Origin: a virus
Strand: one strand, 5' to 3'
IMG/VR virus record: IMGVR_UViG_3300042922_000432
Coordinates: 1 to 32,173 of that record
DNA: 32,173 nucleotides
Both the position numbers and the translations under genes were made by a program. The notes beneath the pieces are model-generated. The model was not told where the DNA came from and searched no databases. It worked only from the letters and a program-made list of their open reading frames with translations. Positions 31,510 through 32,173 of this stretch are shown one piece after another (the first letter of the stretch is position 1; every line of letters starts with the position of its first letter).

Positions 31510-31875
31510 ATGAGAGATGAAAATAGGATTAAACCATTCTTAGCAGAACTAGAAAAAGCATGGTTATACAGCCCTGATTTAAGATTTGCGCAGCTTGTTA
31601 TTAATCTACTTGGGATTGATTCATATTATATGGAAGATGAAGATGCTTTGAAGATTATTCAACGATATAATGTAACTAATGACGATGAGATATTTAAAGT
31701 TAGATGCAAGTGCGAATCTTGTGGCAAAGAAATTAAGGTAGGTGTTCCAAAGAAAGATTACTACAGTGGCGATTTTGATTGTAGATTTGGGAATACATGT
31801 AATGAATGCGTACCGTCAGATAGTGTTACTAGGGATGGAATGTGTGAAAGTATATATTTAGAAATTGAAGAATAG
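31510..31875 (+). CDS. phage protein with C-terminal zinc-binding segment
   Basis: This 121-residue protein begins RIKPFLAELEKAWLYSPDLR, FAQLVINLLGIDSYYMEDED, an N-terminal pattern seen in uncharacterised short Firmicute and phage proteins. The C-terminal half has CKCESCGKEI and CRFGNTCNEC, four or more Cys placed to bind one zinc ion. The combination suggests an N-terminal helical domain fused to a zinc ribbon. Start ATG follows AAAAGGAGTGTTAA. The function is unknown. Confidence 0.7.
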   Translation: MRDENRIKPFLAELEKAWLYSPDLRFAQLVINLLGIDSYYMEDEDALKIIQRYNVTNDDEIFKVRCKCESCGKEIKVGVPKKDYYSGDFDCRFGNTCNECVPSDSVTRDGMCESIYLEIEE

Positions 31876-31889
31876 GGAAGGATAATAAT

Positions 31890-32072
31890 ATGAAATTGAT
31901 AAAATCAATTATAAAAGCAATATTTTCAATGATACTAATATTTATTTTATGTTTTATAATTACAATAATACTACATATTTTAGTTATATTAATTGGCACT
32001 TTGCCTATTTTTATAATTTTAATGTTAATTATTGTTGTAGGTTTAACTATTAGTTTTTATAAATCAAAATAA
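31890..32072 (+). CDS. small hydrophobic membrane protein
   Basis: A 60-residue, Ile/Leu-rich protein with two predicted membrane segments (about 8-33 and 36-55), basic at both ends (MKLIKSIIKAIF and SFYKSK), so both termini are probably cytoplasmic. Start ATG follows GGGAAGGATAATAAT. The function is unknown. Confidence 0.6.
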   Translation: MKLIKSIIKAIFSMILIFILCFIITIILHILVILIGTLPIFIILMLIIVVGLTISFYKSK

Positions 32073-32106
32073 AAGATGTACTTTATTAGGAGTTGAAAGG
32101 AGATTT

Positions 32107-32173
32107 ATGAAAAGAGAAGACGAAATTACTAGGTTAATATTATTATGGGGATATGAAACAATAGGTGATTTAT
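32107..32173 (+). CDS. 5' end of an unidentified gene
   Basis: ATG at 32107 follows GAAAGGAGATTT and reads MKREDEITRLILLWGYETIG before the window ends. It is an acidic/hydrophobic helix; no family can be named from this piece. Confidence 0.5.
   Translation, partial: MKREDEITRLILLWGYETIGDL

Overview
The window is an AT-rich, tightly packed stretch in which every supported gene lies on the + strand. Most genes have a strong AAAGGAG-type ribosome binding site and gaps are short. The content (a full DNA-replication set, class III anaerobic nucleotide reduction, a DNA cytosine methyltransferase, dUTPase, an HNH/AP2 endonuclease, YopX, DUF551 and AbrB-like proteins, and many tiny orphan genes) points to the early/replication region of a large phage or prophage of an anaerobic low-GC Firmicute, probably a Clostridia member. 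There are no virion, lysis or integrase genes, no tRNA and no rRNA here.

Layout. 1-1015: gene ends, one gene with an in-frame stop, a coiled-coil protein and a phased AAATAG repeat array. 1016-14054: a compact replication operon with an OB-fold ssDNA-binding protein, a Sak4-like RecA-fold ATPase, a double zinc-finger protein, a DnaB-like helicase, a Toprim primase, a RecJ-like exonuclease, a DnaE-type polymerase and a RecD2-like helicase. 14065-16236: a promoter embedded in a terminator-like hairpin, then ATP-dependent DNA ligase and an HNH/AP2 endonuclease. 16277-23362: about 20 small genes, many Cys-rich or zinc-ribbon-like, with an AbrB-type regulator and one candidate structured RNA near 16.9-17.0 kb. 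23407-27013: a redox and nucleotide block (NrdH/glutaredoxin, NrdD, NrdG) followed by an unassigned radical SAM protein. 27103-28972: a C5-cytosine methyltransferase with an unusual tail. 29147-32173: small proteins, dUTPase, a second promoter/hairpin cassette, a frameshifted ParB-like gene, and small zinc-binding and membrane proteins.

The main discovery candidate is the methyltransferase tail. The gene stops at 28602, but two further homologous modules follow, each one step of -1 frame away. At both junctions the sequence has an in-frame X-XXY-YYZ slippery heptamer (TTTAAAT at 28572; AAATTTT at 28772), a 6-8 nt spacer, and a 10-12 bp hairpin whose loop holds the stop codon. This predicts tandem programmed -1 frameshifting giving proteins of about 499, 565 and 623 residues. 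Other notable points are two promoter cassettes whose -10 box lies inside a terminator-like inverted repeat and which are flanked by copies of AATAATAATAAACAA, four genes whose best-placed start is AUA, and a candidate structured RNA.

How it fits together: the replication proteins could form a largely self-contained replisome. The NrdH/NrdD/NrdG and dUTPase genes supply and clean the dNTP pool under anaerobic conditions, and the methyltransferase probably protects the phage DNA from host restriction. All functions are inferred from motifs read by eye; no database search was run.
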